A DNA stretch of 19,346 nt, from positions 1-19,346 of the forward strand of contig JAEZHJ010000158.1 in NCBI GenBank assembly GCA_023436925.1, given 5' to 3'. Made by a program: the position numbers and the translations under genes. The notes beneath the pieces were generated by a model. That model was given only the letters and a program-made list of their open reading frames with translations. It did not search any database and was not told the DNA's origin. The first letter of the stretch is position 1; every line of letters begins with the position of its first letter. This DNA is from Actinomycetes bacterium. Lineage in GTDB: Bacteria > Actinomycetota > Actinomycetes > Propionibacteriales > Propionibacteriaceae. Of this stretch, positions 1 to 6,328 are shown piece after piece.

Positions 1-962
1 GCCACGCCCTCGGCGAAGCGGCGCAGCCCGGCGCCCGGGCCGGGGCGCAGTTCGCGGATCCGGGCGCGGGTCTGCGCCGTCCCGGATACCGCGCGGGCGG
101 CCCCGGTGATCGCGGTGCGCGGTTGCCGGCGACCGAGCCAACGGCCCAGCCCGAGCAACTCCCCCGCGGCGCGTTCGCCGTCCTTGCCCAGCGCGAAGCC
201 GAGCGCGGCCAGCAGGCTCATCACCACGAGCCGTAGCGTGGTCAGCCAGCGCCGGCCGGCCGGGGCGTGGGCGGCGACCATCGCCAGCCCGGCCGCGCGG
301 TCATCGCCGGGGTCGCCGGGCTCGGACCGGCTCACGACCTGCGCCTGCGCGATGGCGGCGACCTCGTGCCCGGCCAGCCGGGCGCGCCAGCAGAACTCGG
401 CCCCGCGCAGGTCCGCGGGAACCCCGGTCGTGAAGCCGCCGAGGTCCCGCCACACCTGGCCGCGCACGAGCATGCCGACGGCGGCCACGCCGAAGCTGTC
501 GGTGTCCTCGAGTTGGCCCTGGTACAGCTCGCCGGGTGGCACCAGGCCGCGGATCCGTCCGTTGGCCGTGATCGTCTGCCCGAACTGGCGCACCAGGGTG
601 CCGGGGCCGCGGCGGCGCGGCTCGACCAGCACAGGTCCCACGATGTCGAGTTCCGGACGGCGGGCGATCGCGGTGAGCAACTCCTGCAGCGCGGTGGGAG
701 CCGGCTCGCAGTCGGCCGGCAGCAGCCAGAGCCACTCGCCCGGCAGGTCGGCCCGGAAGTCGTCGACGAGGACCTGGTCAGGAGGGAATTCGGCCTCCCG
801 GACGGCGGCCAGGCACCGCTCGGCGTCCACTCCCGGAAGGGGTTCGACCACGGCGGTGACCTCGAAGCCAGCCAGGTCGGGGCCGTCCTCGGCGGGCTGG
901 GCGTGCAGCCACGCCCACAGGTCCTCCTCCAGGCCCTCGGCGGGCACAGGGGCATCGGTCAC
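1..962 (-). CDS. Degenerate family 2 glycosyltransferase (partial, runs off left edge)
   Basis: About 320 codons are visible, starting at GTG 962 with GGAG about 8 nt upstream; no stop is reached before base 1. The reading frame matches the large actinobacterial GT2 proteins encoded beside whiB. Recognisable pieces are EWLWLLPADCEP (the slot of the usual WLWLLHDDxxP), GMLVRGQVWRDLGGF, and CWRARLAGHEV, followed by a hydrophobic helix (TLRLVVMSLLAALGF). Compared with the family as I know it, the N-terminal nucleotide-binding half is shortened, the DxD-like HDD reads PAD, and the acidic pair before W-R-A-R-L-A-G is gone. I infer that the GT-A domain may be inactive and scaffold-like. The rest of the protein, normally several hundred residues with membrane segments, lies outside the window. 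A -10-like TAGGCT lies at 1000-995, so it may have its own promoter. Confidence 0.72.
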   Translation of the reverse strand, partial: MTDAPVPAEGLEEDLWAWLHAQPAEDGPDLAGFEVTAVVEPLPGVDAERCLAAVREAEFPPDQVLVDDFRADLPGEWLWLLPADCEPAPTALQELLTAIARRPELDIVGPVLVEPRRRGPGTLVRQFGQTITANGRIRGLVPPGELYQGQLEDTDSFGVAAVGMLVRGQVWRDLGGFTTGVPADLRGAEFCWRARLAGHEVAAIAQAQVVSRSEPGDPGDDRAAGLAMVAAHAPAGRRWLTTLRLVVMSLLAALGFALGKDGERAAGELLGLGRWLGRRQPRTAITGAARAVSGTAQTRARIRELRPGPGAGLRRFAEGV

Positions 963-1020
963 AGCGGCTTCTCCGGTCGGGGTTGCGTCCCCACAGCCTA
1001 GCGATGCCGCACCAGCGGCG

Positions 1021-1038
1021 GGTCGGCCGCGGCCGACC
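1021..1038 (-). terminator. GC-rich palindrome after whiB
   Basis: GGTCGGCCGCGGCCGACC is a perfect 18-bp palindrome that can fold as a 7-bp stem with a CGCG loop. It begins 13 nt beyond the whiB stop codon. There is no U tract, which is common for actinobacterial terminators. It could alternatively be a protein site upstream of the glycosyltransferase gene. Confidence 0.45.
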
Positions 1039-1051
1039 TCGGCGGCACCGG

Positions 1052-1312
1052 TCAGATGGCCCGCTTCTTGAGGCGGCGGCGCTCCCGTTCGCTCAGTCCA
1101 CCCCAGATGCCGAAGCGCTCGTCGTTGCCCAGGGCGTACTCCAGGCACTCGCTGCGGACCTCACAGGACTGGCACACCTTCTTCGCCTCGCGGGTGGACC
1201 CACCCTTCTCGGGGAAGAACGCCTCGGGGTCGGTCTGTGCACAGAGGGCCCGTTCCTGCCAACCCAGGGCGCCCTCTTCCTCCTCGTTCACCACCAGGAA
1301 CAACTCGCGCAT
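1052..1312 (-). CDS. whiB: WhiB-family iron-sulfur transcription factor
   Basis: An 86-residue Wbl protein. Four cysteines, C24, C47, C50 and C56 (C-X22-C-X2-C-X5-C), are positioned to hold a [4Fe-4S] cluster. They are followed by the family turn GIWGG (68-72) and a basic C-terminal tail (RRRLKKR, 78-84). The segment GWQERALCAQTDPE..FFPEKGGSTREAKKVC is nearly identical to Streptomyces WhiB / mycobacterial WhiB2, which are sigma-A-interacting regulators of sporulation septation and cell division. The ATG at 1312 is chosen over an upstream frame extension to 1360 because a strong AGGAGG sits just before it and because homologues start here. It is encoded alone, with its own promoter at 1370-1399. 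Its position beside a GT2 gene and upstream of GDP-mannose genes matches the conserved whiB2 locus. Confidence 0.95.
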   Translation of the reverse strand: MRELFLVVNEEEEGALGWQERALCAQTDPEAFFPEKGGSTREAKKVCQSCEVRSECLEYALGNDERFGIWGGLSERERRRLKKRAI

Positions 1313-1365
1313 GCACCCTCCTCGACCCTGCCGCTTCGTGCGGGGCACCACACGAATCACTTGAA

Positions 1366-1389
1366 GGGAATTACACGCCTGTCATTCCC
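1366..1389. promoter_or_regulatory. Candidate operator overlapping the whiB -10
   Basis: An interrupted palindrome, GGGAATTACA-N4-TGTCATTCCC, has 9 of 10 arm positions complementary. It covers the -10 and half the spacer of the whiB promoter, a position where a bound protein would block RNA polymerase. It does not match the BldD or WhiA recognition sequences as I know them. Confidence 0.5.
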
Positions 1390-1399
1390 CGGAAGTCAA
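1370..1399 (-). promoter_or_regulatory. whiB sigma-70-type promoter
   Basis: On the minus strand TTGACT (1399-1394) is separated by 18 nt from TGTAAT (1375-1370). Each hexamer matches the consensus at five of six positions. The predicted transcript start near 1363 leaves a leader of about 50 nt ending in an AGGAGG ribosome-binding site. Confidence 0.7.
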
Positions 1400-1424
1400 C
1401 CCCGGGGGCGCTACCATGCCCGCC

Positions 1425-2066
1425 CTATCGGCGTGGCGCCGGCGAGTCTGGTTCGTCCGGACTGGTGACCTCCCAGGTGCCCGGAGCGCCGGACGCGGCG
1501 TCGTCCGCGGTCCGCCAGGCCGCGGCGGCGGCCTGGTCACGACGCCACGCCGGCGCCGTGGGGTCGGCAGGCTCGGCCGGCTCAAGCTCCGGGGGCGACT
1601 CGGCGGCCGGGGTCTGGTCCTGCGGGTCCTCCGCCACCTCCGGCGGCGGACCCGCCAGCACCCACAGCGCCACCACGACGACGATCCCGAGCACCGCGTC
1701 CGGCACCAGGTCGAGCGTGCCGGGCAGGACGTCCAGCCGTACCAGCGGGTCGGTCAGCGAGAGGCCGAGCAGCGCGACGACCGGCAGCCCGACCACGACC
1801 GTGGCCAGCCACGCCGCCACGAGGGTGAGCGGACGCGCGCGGCGCGGGGCGGGGTCGACCCAGCACAAGGCCACGGCGGCGGTCATCGCGAGCAGCGGAA
1901 GCAGCAGGGTGGCGACCATCCCGAGCCCCCAGTAGGCGTAGTCACGCGCCACCAGTTCGCCGGAGTAGACGACCAGCTGGATCACCGGGAAGACGATCGC
2001 GAGCACCAGGACCCCGATCATCGACCACGCCAGCGGCTCACGGATCCGCTGCAGGTTCTCGGTCAT
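1425..2066 (-). CDS. Hypothetical four-TM membrane protein with acidic, Pro-rich tail
   Basis: A 213-residue protein, not recognised as a named family. ATG 2066 is preceded by GGGAGG at good spacing, which decides against the longer frame to 2111. Four hydrophobic segments are visible at roughly 13-34, 46-70, 81-103 and 122-141. A soluble C-terminal tail of about 70 residues follows, rich in Pro, Glu, Asp and Ala and with short Trp-containing patches (APAWRRDQ, GTWEVTSPDEP). The tail is probably cytoplasmic if the N terminus is inside. It starts 28 nt after the manC stop, so the two are probably co-transcribed, hinting at an envelope-related role; function unknown. Confidence 0.82.
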   Translation of the reverse strand: MTENLQRIREPLAWSMIGVLVLAIVFPVIQLVVYSGELVARDYAYWGLGMVATLLLPLLAMTAAVALCWVDPAPRRARPLTLVAAWLATVVVGLPVVALLGLSLTDPLVRLDVLPGTLDLVPDAVLGIVVVVALWVLAGPPPEVAEDPQDQTPAAESPPELEPAEPADPTAPAWRRDQAAAAAWRTADDAASGAPGTWEVTSPDEPDSPAPRR

Positions 2067-2094
2067 CAGTCCTCCCTTTGTGTCGCGCTCCGGT

Positions 2095-3171
2095 TCAGGC
2101 GTAGTCGGCACCGGCCTGCTCGGTGACCGCCTGAACGAGCTCCTTCACCCGTTCCGCCTGGTCGACCGGTACCACCAAGGTGGCGGTCGGCGTCCGCACC
2201 ACCACCAGGTCACGTACCCCGACCAGCCCGATCACCGAGTCGGGGTCGGCATTGACGACGATGTTGCCGCTGGCGTCCAGCCCCACGACCGTGCCGGACA
2301 GGGCATTGCCGGAGGAGTCGCTGCCGAGCACCTCGGCCAGGCTCGCGTAGCCGCCGACGTCGCGCCACTCCACCGCCAGGCCGACCGCCACCACGTGCGC
2401 CGTCCCCAGCCCATGGGAGACCGGCTCCATGATCCCGTAGTCGACCGAGGTGCGCAGCAGGGTCGGGAAGATGGTCGCCAGCCGGTCGGGGTGGGCGGCC
2501 AGGTCGATGACCGCCTCGTAGGTGGCCGGCAGCAGCAGCCGGACCTGCTCCAGCACGGTCGAGGCCCGCCAGACGAACATCCCCGAGTTCCACCAGTACT
2601 CCCCCGAGGAGAGGTATCGCTCGGCGACCTCGCGCGGCGGCTTCTCGGTGAACTCACGGACGGCGTGGACGCCGGGGTGACCGGCCACCGGTGCCCCGCG
2701 CTGCAGGTAGCCGTACCCGGTGTGGGGCACCGTCGGCACCACGCCCAGGGTGACCAGGGCGGAGCGGTCGGACTCCGCGACGGCGTAGGCCCGCTCCAGC
2801 GTGGCGGCGAACTCGTCCACCGGCTCGATCACATGGTCGGCGGTGACCTGCGCGATCACCGCGTCCGGGTCCTGGCGCAGCAGCACGGCCGCCGGCCAGG
2901 CGACAGCATTGAGCGAGTCGCGTCCGACCGGCTCGCCGAGGATGTTCTGCGGAGCGAGCTCCGGCAGTTGCTCGGCCACCTGGGCGGCGTGCGCGGCACC
3001 GGTCACGACCAGGACCCGTTCGGGCGGCACCGAGGCCAGCGAGCGCTCGAAGGCGAGCCGCAGCAGGCTGCGGCCGCCGATCAGCGGCAGCAATTGCTTG
3101 GGCGTGCCGTGCCGGGACAGCGGCCACAGGCGGGTCCCCGACCCGCCCGCCATGATGACGACGTATCGCAC
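2095..3171 (-). CDS. manC: Mannose-1-phosphate guanylyltransferase (GDP-mannose pyrophosphorylase)
   Basis: Joins GTP and mannose-1-phosphate to make GDP-mannose, the mannosyl donor for envelope glycolipids and glycans. The 358-residue protein has the AlgA/ManC-type pyrophosphorylase signature MAGGSGTRLWPLSR at the N terminus, followed by KQLLPL. Further family blocks are EPVGRDSLNAVAW, GYGYLQRG, FTEKP, YWWNSGMFVW (mannose-binding region), VDYGIMEP and EWRDVGGYASL. The C-terminal segment with IGLVGVRDLVVV is the usual end of the pyrophosphorylase domain; no isomerase cupin domain is fused. I favour GTG 3171 over ATG 3177 because TAGGGT lies exactly 7 nt before it (leaderless arrangement) and homologues begin M-R-Y-x-V-I-M-A-G-G. 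It is the first gene of a minus-strand pair with the 4-TM protein and is divergent from the TIGR03089 gene. Confidence 0.92.
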   Translation of the reverse strand: MRYVVIMAGGSGTRLWPLSRHGTPKQLLPLIGGRSLLRLAFERSLASVPPERVLVVTGAAHAAQVAEQLPELAPQNILGEPVGRDSLNAVAWPAAVLLRQDPDAVIAQVTADHVIEPVDEFAATLERAYAVAESDRSALVTLGVVPTVPHTGYGYLQRGAPVAGHPGVHAVREFTEKPPREVAERYLSSGEYWWNSGMFVWRASTVLEQVRLLLPATYEAVIDLAAHPDRLATIFPTLLRTSVDYGIMEPVSHGLGTAHVVAVGLAVEWRDVGGYASLAEVLGSDSSGNALSGTVVGLDASGNIVVNADPDSVIGLVGVRDLVVVRTPTATLVVPVDQAERVKELVQAVTEQAGADYA

Positions 3172-3178
3172 GGCCATG

Positions 3179-3201
3179 ACCCTACGGCACCGCCCTACGA
3201 T
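3179..3201. promoter_or_regulatory. Interlocked divergent promoters of manC and the TIGR03089 gene
   Basis: Plus strand: TACGAT (3196-3201), 6 nt before GTG 3208. Minus strand: TAGGGT (3184-3179), 7 nt before GTG 3171. Neither start has a convincing Shine-Dalgarno sequence. Only 36 bp separate the two start codons, so each promoter's -35 region must lie in or next to the other gene's start. Confidence 0.55.
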
Positions 3202-3207
3202 GGGCAC

Positions 3208-3921
3208 GTGAGCCCGCCCCGCAATCCAGTCGACCTGTTGGCACGCCGGGTCCGCGAGGGCGGCAGTCGTCCGCTGCTGACCTACTACCGTCCGGGAGCG
3301 GGCGAACGGACCGAGTTCAGCGCCACCTCCTTCGCCAACTGGGTGGACAAGACCGCCAACCTGCTCTCCACCCTCGACGTGGAGCGCGGCCCGGTGGCCG
3401 GGCCGCTCGCGGCCACCCACCCCGGGCACTGGGTCAGCCTGATCTGGCCGCTGGCCTGCTGGCAGCACGGGGTCGCCTGGGCCGCGCTGGCCGGGCCGCC
3501 GTCGGACGCCGAGCTGGTCGTGGTCGGGCCGGAGGACCCCCGTCCGGTGCTGCCCGGGGCCACCATCGCCTGCTCACTGCACCCGTTCGGGCTGCCGCTG
3601 GGCGGCCTGCCGGACGGCGTCCTCGACTACAGCACCGAGGTGCTGGCCGAACCGGACGCCCACTGGGCCCCGCCGGTCGCCGACACCGAACTGGCGTGGC
3701 TGGACGGCGACCGCCGGCTGCGGCGGTCCGAGCTGCTCGACCTGCCCGCCACCGCCACCCGGGTGCTGGTGCGGCCGTCGGAACCCTGGCGGACGCTGGC
3801 CGACGCCGTGCTGCGGCCACTGCTGGGCGGCGGGTCGGCCGTGGTGGTCGCTGGCGAGGTCACCGAAGCCGAGCTGGAGCGGATCGCTGCGGCCGAGCGG
3901 GTCAGCGAGGCCCTGCCATGA
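3208..3921 (+). CDS. TIGR03089 family protein (adenylation-domain-like)
   Basis: A 237-residue protein of the actinobacteria-restricted TIGR03089 family, which resembles the N-terminal part of AMP-binding acyl-CoA synthetases. Visible family features are an N-terminal NPVDLLARRV, a conserved TYYRPGAGERTEFSATSFANWVDKTANLL block, and the HPGHWVSLIWPLACW segment. It lacks the phosphate-binding T-S-G-T-T-G-x-P-K loop and the C-terminal lid of true adenylating enzymes, so catalysis is doubtful. The GTG start is supported by a -10 box 6 nt upstream; the nearby ATG at 3200 is out of frame and stops at once. Its usual neighbours in actinobacteria are LCP and GDP-mannose genes, as here. The serine hydrolase gene follows 28 nt downstream, probably in the same operon. 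Confidence 0.85.
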   Translation: MSPPRNPVDLLARRVREGGSRPLLTYYRPGAGERTEFSATSFANWVDKTANLLSTLDVERGPVAGPLAATHPGHWVSLIWPLACWQHGVAWAALAGPPSDAELVVVGPEDPRPVLPGATIACSLHPFGLPLGGLPDGVLDYSTEVLAEPDAHWAPPVADTELAWLDGDRRLRRSELLDLPATATRVLVRPSEPWRTLADAVLRPLLGGGSAVVVAGEVTEAELERIAAAERVSEALP

Positions 3922-3949
3922 TGGGAGTCGTTCTGGAAGAAGGGGTGCG

Positions 3950-4798
3950 ATGACTGGGATCAGCCGGCGCGAGCTGCTGCTGGGGGGTTCGGCGTTGCTG
4001 CTGCTAGCCGGCTGCGGTGGGCCGTCCATCCCCCGCCCCACCGCCTCCCCGTCCGGCGCTGTCCGGGCGCAGCTGGACGAGGTGATCACCACCATCGCCG
4101 GCGGCTCGGACAAGCTCGGCGTCGCGCTGCAGGACCTGCGCAACGGCGCCAGCTACGGGTTCAACCCGGGCTACGCCAGCCAGAGCGCCTCGATCGCCAA
4201 GCCGATGATCGCCCTGATGGCGATGCGCCGGGCCCGCGCCACCGGCGTGGAGCTCACCACCGAGCAGCAGGAGCAGGTCACCCTGGCGATCACCAGGTCG
4301 GACAACGACGCCGCCGATGCGCTGTGGGCCTACGCCGGCGCGGCGCCGGCCTATGCCGAGCTGGCCGCCGAACTGGGGATGACCGACACCCACCCCGACG
4401 AGAAGCGGTCGGAGAGCTGGAGCTGGACGTGGACCACGCCGGCCGACCAGGTGCGCCTGCTGAAGTGCCTGGCCGAGGGCTGTCCGGCGATCACCGACGC
4501 CGAGCGCACCCGGGTCTGGGACCTGATGGGACAGGTGATCGACGACCAGGCCTGGGGGGTGGGCGCCCCCCGCTCCGCCGACGTCAGCGTGCACCTGAAG
4601 AACGGCTGGGTGCAGTTCCAGTCCAGCGACGGGCTGTGGGCGGTGAACTCGATCGGCCAGGTGACCGGTCAGGGCCGCGACTACCGGCTGGCGATCATGA
4701 CCCGCACCCCGGACTTCGACACCGGCCGGGCGATCTGCGACGAGATCGGACGCTGGGCCTTCGACATCCTGGGCTCCGGGCCGGTCGAGCCGGCCTGA
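3950..4798 (+). CDS. Lipoprotein serine hydrolase, class A beta-lactamase-like fold
   Basis: A 282-residue exported protein. The N terminus has SRRELLLGG followed by a hydrophobic stretch and the lipobox L-A-G-C with the lipidated Cys at 22. The twin arginine suggests possible Tat export. The mature domain shows the three penicillin-recognising motifs: S81-I-A-K84 (SxxK), S117-D-N119 (SDN), and K217-N-G219 in place of K-T-G. It could be a beta-lactamase, a peptidoglycan D,D-peptidase, or a non-lactam serine hydrolase; the sequence does not decide between these. The start is supported by AAGGGG 7 nt upstream of the ATG. A strong hairpin follows the stop. Confidence 0.88.
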   Translation: MTGISRRELLLGGSALLLLAGCGGPSIPRPTASPSGAVRAQLDEVITTIAGGSDKLGVALQDLRNGASYGFNPGYASQSASIAKPMIALMAMRRARATGVELTTEQQEQVTLAITRSDNDAADALWAYAGAAPAYAELAAELGMTDTHPDEKRSESWSWTWTTPADQVRLLKCLAEGCPAITDAERTRVWDLMGQVIDDQAWGVGAPRSADVSVHLKNGWVQFQSSDGLWAVNSIGQVTGQGRDYRLAIMTRTPDFDTGRAICDEIGRWAFDILGSGPVEPA

Positions 4799-4804
4799 TC
4801 CGGT

Positions 4805-4825
4805 CCGGCGCGGGCCTGGCGCCGG
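4805..4825 (+). terminator. Hairpin after the serine hydrolase gene
   Basis: CCGGCGC-N7-GCGCCGG forms a perfect 7-bp GC stem beginning 6 nt past the stop codon. There is no U tract. It is the only clear stem-loop between this gene and the convergent DUF998 gene. Confidence 0.55.
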
Positions 4826-4843
4826 GGTCAGGATCTGTCCCGT

Positions 4844-4969
4844 GTGCCGGAGGACCGTCCCCCTGTGCCAGAGAACCGTCCCCCTGTGCGGGAGAACCGT
4901 CCCCCTGTGCGGGAGAACCGTCCCCGTGTGCCAGAGAACCGTCCCCCTGTGCCAGAGAACCGTCCCCGT
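4844..4969 (+). repeat. 21-bp tandem repeat array, six units (array A)
   Basis: Six consecutive 21-bp units begin at 4844, 4865, 4886, 4907, 4928 and 4949. A seventh, partial unit (GTGTCAG) runs into the DUF998 stop codon. Each unit starts GTGC and carries the core GA(A/G)... ACCGTCCCC; variation is limited to positions after GTGC (CA, GG or CG), the A/G before ACC, and the penultimate base (C or G). Because 21 is divisible by 3, all three forward frames are open and encode heptapeptide repeats (for example V-P-E-N-R-P-P), which I regard as non-coding. The array lies between convergent genes. A second array at 12103-12206 is its reverse complement. Confidence 0.95.
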
Positions 4970-4972
4970 GTG

Positions 4973-5581
4973 TCAGGCGGTGACGGCGACGACGGCGAGC
5001 CAGGCCCAGGCCAGCACCGCGGCGGCGTAGAAGGCCACCCCGGTCGGCAGCACCACAGCCATTCCGAGCGCGATCAACAGCGGCAGCCCGAAGGCGACCA
5101 GGGCCGAGAAGACCGCCAACCAGACCCGGCCCTGGCGGGCCTCGGCGACAGCCTGGACGACGGCAGCCGCGATCAGCGCTGAGAAGGCGAGGTTGAAGGC
5201 GAGCGCGTGGCCGATCGCCGTGGGCGTCATCACCGGCTGGAGGTCAGCGGGGGTGCCCGGCGGGAAGCCGAGCCCGGCCGGGGCCGGGAAGATCCCGGCC
5301 AGCACCAGCCCGACGCCGAAGGTACCCACCAGCAGCGGCACCGCCGCCCCGCCAGGCCGCCCCCGCCGGGCAGCCCGCAGCCCGAGCGCCGCCGCCACCG
5401 TGAGGGCACCGCTCAGCATGAAGGCCAGGGCCATCGCCCAGCCGTGCTCGCCGAGGCTCAGCATGCTGATCGCGTGCCGAGCCAGGTCGAAGCCGTCGCG
5501 GGTGACGGCCCCCACGGTGGCCACCAGGACGAACAGGGTCGCCGCTGCAACAGTTGGCAGGGCTGGACGGGTGAGCCTCAT
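4973..5581 (-). CDS. DUF998-like six-TM membrane protein
   Basis: A 202-residue, very hydrophobic protein with about six predicted membrane helices spread over the whole length. The segment F-D-L-A-R-H-A-I-S-M-L-S-L-G-E-H-G-W after helix 1 is the hallmark of the DUF998 family, as is the IFPAPAGLGFPPGTP loop between helices 3 and 4. Biochemical role unknown; likely an integral inner-membrane protein. ATG 5581 has GAGGAG upstream. It is divergent from the HTH regulator gene and shares its palindromic promoter region, so it is a likely regulatory target. Its TGA stop is formed by the last, partial repeat unit of array A (TGACAC where full units read TGGCAC). Confidence 0.85.
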   Translation of the reverse strand: MRLTRPALPTVAAATLFVLVATVGAVTRDGFDLARHAISMLSLGEHGWAMALAFMLSGALTVAAALGLRAARRGRPGGAAVPLLVGTFGVGLVLAGIFPAPAGLGFPPGTPADLQPVMTPTAIGHALAFNLAFSALIAAAVVQAVAEARQGRVWLAVFSALVAFGLPLLIALGMAVVLPTGVAFYAAAVLAWAWLAVVAVTA

Positions 5582-5611
5582 GACGGTCGCTCCTCACAGG
5601 TCGGATACCGC

Positions 5612-5686
5612 ATTCGACCCTAAGACAAGAAGATTTGTCAAGACAGCTATCGGTGTCTTGACAAGGACGCTGTGCGGGCGAAGGAT
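5612..5686. promoter_or_regulatory. Divergent promoters DUF998 / HTH regulator
   Basis: Plus: TTGACA (5658-5663), 17 nt, AAGGAT (5681-5686), just before ATG 5693. Minus: TTGACA (5641-5636), 18 nt, TCGAAT (5617-5612), with a leader of about 24 nt to ATG 5581. Both -35 boxes are perfect and both sit inside the arms of the central palindrome. This stretch is conspicuously AT-richer than the rest of the window. Confidence 0.6.
5635..5664. promoter_or_regulatory. Perfect 11-bp inverted repeat, probable operator
   Basis: TTGTCAAGACA-N8-TGTCTTGACAA, with both arms exactly complementary and the centre at 5649.5. A further half-site-like AAGACAAG lies at 5622-5629. The size and symmetry suit a dimeric winged-helix regulator such as the adjacent gene product. 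Occupancy would cover the -35 boxes of both divergent genes. Confidence 0.75.
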
Positions 5687-5692
5687 GTGGCC

Positions 5693-6328
5693 ATGCGCGA
5701 GATTGCCGTGATCGATGACCCCGCAGTGGCCGAGACCCTGCTGGCGCCGATCCGCCGCCGTCTGCTCGTCGAACTGGCCGAGCCGGCCTCGGCGAGCATG
5801 CTGGCGGAGCGGGTCGGCCTGCCACGCCAGAAGGTCAACTACCACCTGCACGCCCTCGCCGAGAGCGGCCTGGCCGAGTTCGTCACCGAGCGGCGCAAGG
5901 GGAACATGACCGAGCGTCTCTTCCGCGCCTCCGCGGAGCGCTACGTCATCACCCCGGATGTGCTGCGCGACCTCGCCCCCGATCCCGCCCGCTCCCCCGA
6001 CCAGCTCTCGGCGGCCTGGCTGCTGGCCCTCGGCACCCGGCTGGTCCGCGACGTCGGACGGCTGGTGCGCGGCGCGGCCAGGGCGCGCAAGCCACTGGCC
6101 ACCTTCGCCATCGACGCCGAGGTGAACTTCGCCTCCGCCCGGGACCGCGCGGGCTTCGCAGCCGACCTCGCCCGGCTGACCGCCGAACTGGTCGACCGGT
6201 ACCACGACGACCAGGCCCCCGGCGGCCGGCGGCACCGCCTGGTGATCGCCCTGCATCCGCTGCCCACTGACCCACCACCCACCCCCGATCCCGGGGCCCT
6301 GGCCGATCCCGAGGAGGACCAGTCATGA
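5693..6328 (+). CDS. ArsR-like winged-helix transcriptional regulator
   Basis: A 211-residue protein. The N-terminal ~80 residues form a winged helix: APIRRRLLVELAEPASASMLAERVGLPRQKVNYHLHAL carries the recognition helix, and the wing includes FVTERRKGNMTERLFRA. There are no paired cysteines for ArsR-type metal sensing, so the trigger is more likely an organic ligand or a partner protein. The C-terminal ~130 residues are of the type seen in helix-turn-helix regulators paired with SRPBCC proteins. ATG 5693 is chosen over GTG 5672 because AAGGA lies 7 nt upstream. Its stop overlaps the SRPBCC start (ATGA), so the two are translationally coupled. Autoregulation through the palindrome at 5635-5664 is inferred. 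Confidence 0.88.
   Translation: MREIAVIDDPAVAETLLAPIRRRLLVELAEPASASMLAERVGLPRQKVNYHLHALAESGLAEFVTERRKGNMTERLFRASAERYVITPDVLRDLAPDPARSPDQLSAAWLLALGTRLVRDVGRLVRGAARARKPLATFAIDAEVNFASARDRAGFAADLARLTAELVDRYHDDQAPGGRRHRLVIALHPLPTDPPPTPDPGALADPEEDQS

Noticed and set aside
2080..3207. 613-codon plus-strand frame that fuses the TIGR03089 protein to an upstream segment
   Set aside because: The upstream part is antisense to manC, whose motifs are unambiguous; it is an open shadow frame typical of very high GC.
4844..4969. CRISPR array
   Set aside because: Repeats are directly abutting 21-mers with no spacers, and no cas genes are present.
4844..5182. Open frames through array A encoding proline/arginine heptapeptide repeats
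   Set aside because: A 21-bp unit without stop codons is open in all three forward frames by construction. There is no ribosome-binding site, and the frame runs antisense through the DUF998 gene.
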